Shown here: piece by piece, positions 32,736 to 34,135 of the stretch
How the letters are laid out: every line of letters begins with the position of its first letter
Numbering within the stretch: position 1 is the first letter of the stretch
From: Akkermansia sp.
GTDB lineage: Bacteria > Verrucomicrobiota > Verrucomicrobiia > Verrucomicrobiales > Akkermansiaceae
Direction of reading: 5' to 3'
Assembly: GCA_017390945.1 (NCBI GenBank)
Contig: JAFOZZ010000003.1
Span: forward strand, 1 to 34,135
Length of the DNA: 34,135 nucleotides
Made by a program: the position numbers and the translations under genes
Notes under the pieces: generated by a model
What the model was told of the DNA's origin: nothing
What the model saw: the letters and a program-made list of their open reading frames with translations, nothing else
The model's database searches: none

Positions 32736-34124
32736 ATGAAAATGAGATTACCTAAAACGCTGATGGTGGCATTGGTCGCAGCAATGGCAATGAACACAGC
32801 ATCGGCAGTGTCGCATACTGTTACTTCAAACGAAACAATTACATCTGGTTCTTTGACAACAGATAGCGTAAACCCGGGTGCTACCCATGTTATTACTAAA
32901 ACTGGCGAAGAAACGGTATCAGTAACTGGCTCTGTGACCAAATATGCTTCGCTGTATGTGCACGAAGGTGAAGTGAAAGTTGGAGATGGTGTTACGGATA
33001 CCACGTTGACTGTGCGTCCTTATCAGACCATTGAAGGTTCTCTTATCATCGGGGGTCAGGATGCTGTTGTTACTTTTGATAATGCCAACTACAAAAATGC
33101 TAACAATGGTTTCATTGGAGTAGGCACTCAGGATGGCAGTGGTAAGTTGTATCTTACTAATGGTTCGACCATGACTGGTGATTGCGAGAAGTTTACGATA
33201 GGTTCTTCTACGTATGCCAGCACGAGCGGGTACAATGAAGGTACATTCCATGAAGCTGCAAACGGCAGCGGCGAAAAGTTTGGCCGTGGTGAGGTGTTTG
33301 TAAGCGGCGGTTCGAAGATGGATACCGCATACCGTAGCTTCTATATGGGTGAGGGGTTATTGTCCGTAGAAGGTACTGAGGGCAATGAAAGTTCTGTAGT
33401 TATCGGTAATAAAGAATCCAGCGACGATTCTTACAAGGGGTACCGTGTGCTCTTGGGTATTGAGAAGAACTCTACGTCTGATATCGAAGTTAGTGGTTAT
33501 GGCAAGGTAGAGGTGAATGCAGGGGAATTTCGCACCAATACGGCTAGTAACTCAACGACTAATATTACAGTTTCTGGCCCTGGCGCAGAGTTCAATGTAG
33601 GTGATGTGGTTGGTAAATATACGACCGCTTGGGTTGGCTATGATAACGATGAGGGTATTGAAGACTCATCGACTAACTTCAACGTAGAAAATGGTGGTGC
33701 CGTAAACTTTACTAATGACCGTATGGTGTTAGGCGGTGCTACCTCTGAACAAAACGGGAACTCCGTTTCTGTGAAGGTGCAAGATGACGAATCTTCATTT
33801 AACTTCAAGGGTACTTCTGCTAGCATGTATGCTGGAGTTGCCATTGAAAATAAAGGAACGGTGAAGATTGATAGTGCAAACTCCTTCTATATGTCTGGTG
33901 GTGAAATCGTTAATGATGGAAGCTTTACTACCAATGATATAGATATTAGCGGAGCTGCTTCTTCGATAAAGAATAATGGAACCTTCACGGCTGAAGATTA
34001 TACTCAGAAGGGCGGAGAAACTGTTAACAACGGAACTATCTCGGCTAAGACGTATTATCAGACGGCCGGTGAAACCGTTAATAATGGTACAATCGCTCTG
34101 ACTGGCTCTGGCGAACATATCTAG
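32736..34124 (+). CDS. Secreted beta-solenoid repeat protein (autotransporter-type passenger), no membrane anchor seen
   Basis: A 462-residue protein with a signal peptide (about 1-24, ending TASA). The rest is Gly/Ser/Asn/Thr-rich with short beta repeats of the autotransporter passenger type (SGGSKMDTAYRSF, VENGGAVNFTNDRMVLGGA). The C-terminal about 80 residues have clear near-repeats (GGETVNNGTISAKTYYQ, AGETVNNGTIALTGSG). It ends at TAG (34122-34124) with no outer membrane barrel, PEP-CTERM or LPXTG-like tail, so it is unusually short for such a surface protein. The gene is AT-richer than the rest of the window. A frameshift or premature stop just beyond the window edge cannot be judged. 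Function probably surface exposure; not determinable. Confidence 0.75.
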   Translation: MKMRLPKTLMVALVAAMAMNTASAVSHTVTSNETITSGSLTTDSVNPGATHVITKTGEETVSVTGSVTKYASLYVHEGEVKVGDGVTDTTLTVRPYQTIEGSLIIGGQDAVVTFDNANYKNANNGFIGVGTQDGSGKLYLTNGSTMTGDCEKFTIGSSTYASTSGYNEGTFHEAANGSGEKFGRGEVFVSGGSKMDTAYRSFYMGEGLLSVEGTEGNESSVVIGNKESSDDSYKGYRVLLGIEKNSTSDIEVSGYGKVEVNAGEFRTNTASNSTTNITVSGPGAEFNVGDVVGKYTTAWVGYDNDEGIEDSSTNFNVENGGAVNFTNDRMVLGGATSEQNGNSVSVKVQDDESSFNFKGTSASMYAGVAIENKGTVKIDSANSFYMSGGEIVNDGSFTTNDIDISGAASSIKNNGTFTAEDYTQKGGETVNNGTISAKTYYQTAGETVNNGTIALTGSGEHI

Positions 34125-34135
34125 ATATTTTTATA

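Overview
The window reads as chromosomal DNA of a Verrucomicrobiota bacterium, probably close to Akkermansia. This is inferred from gene content, not from any marker search. The signs are a sigma factor coupled to a membrane Ser/Thr kinase, a secreted GH89 alpha-N-acetylglucosaminidase beside a type II secretion/pilus module, a beta-solenoid surface protein of autotransporter-repeat type, and a complete lack of Shine-Dalgarno sequences. Coding density is high and most of the window is GC-rich, except for the AT-richer right end.

Layout. 1-126: tRNA-Phe (minus) with a downstream hairpin. 420-5163 (plus): plsY-gpsA (phosphatidic acid synthesis), then an ECF-type sigma factor overlapping a Ser/Thr kinase, closed by a terminator. 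5228-12876 (minus): a secretion operon of two GspE/PilB-type ATPases, GspF and GspG, followed by a secreted GH89 enzyme. 13017-15767 (minus): MarR regulator, PgeF (multicopper polyphenol oxidase/purine nucleoside phosphorylase family), 5-formyltetrahydrofolate cyclo-ligase and a secreted SGNH hydrolase. 15949-19819 (minus): valS, a zinc-ribbon membrane protein and a small secreted protein. 19943-22147 (minus): PiT phosphate transporter with a PhoU-like tail. 22310-23845 (minus): gpmI. 23961-28324 (minus): a secreted M16 metallopeptidase and, in the -1 frame, a protein with possible gingipain/clan CD features; the two look like one polypeptide split by a frameshift in an Ala/Pro linker. 28472-28659: a 188-bp MITE-like element with 28-bp inverted repeats. 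28767-30274 (plus): panC overlapping a LolD-type ABC ATPase. 30365-31812 (minus): a coiled-coil lipoprotein overlapping a coiled-coil membrane protein. 32037-32594 (minus): a Nudix hydrolase. 32736-34124 (plus): a secreted repeat protein.

How the genes work together. GpsA supplies glycerol-3-phosphate and PlsY acylates it. The secretion ATPases, GspF and GspG are parts of a type II secretion or type IV pilus-like machine that could export hydrolases such as the adjacent GH89 enzyme, which would remove terminal alpha-GlcNAc from host mucin-type glycans. PiT imports phosphate. The sigma factor and kinase probably form one signalling unit.

The most notable signals are: (1) the split M16/clan-CD-like protein; (2) six genes whose sigma70-like promoter -10 box lies only 6-10 nt before the start codon, predicting leaderless or nearly leaderless mRNAs, together with the absence of any usable Shine-Dalgarno sequence in the window; (3) the MITE-like element upstream of panC; (4) four phased octamer repeats upstream of the coiled-coil lipoprotein operon; and (5) a tRNA-Phe with two G-G mismatches in its acceptor stem.
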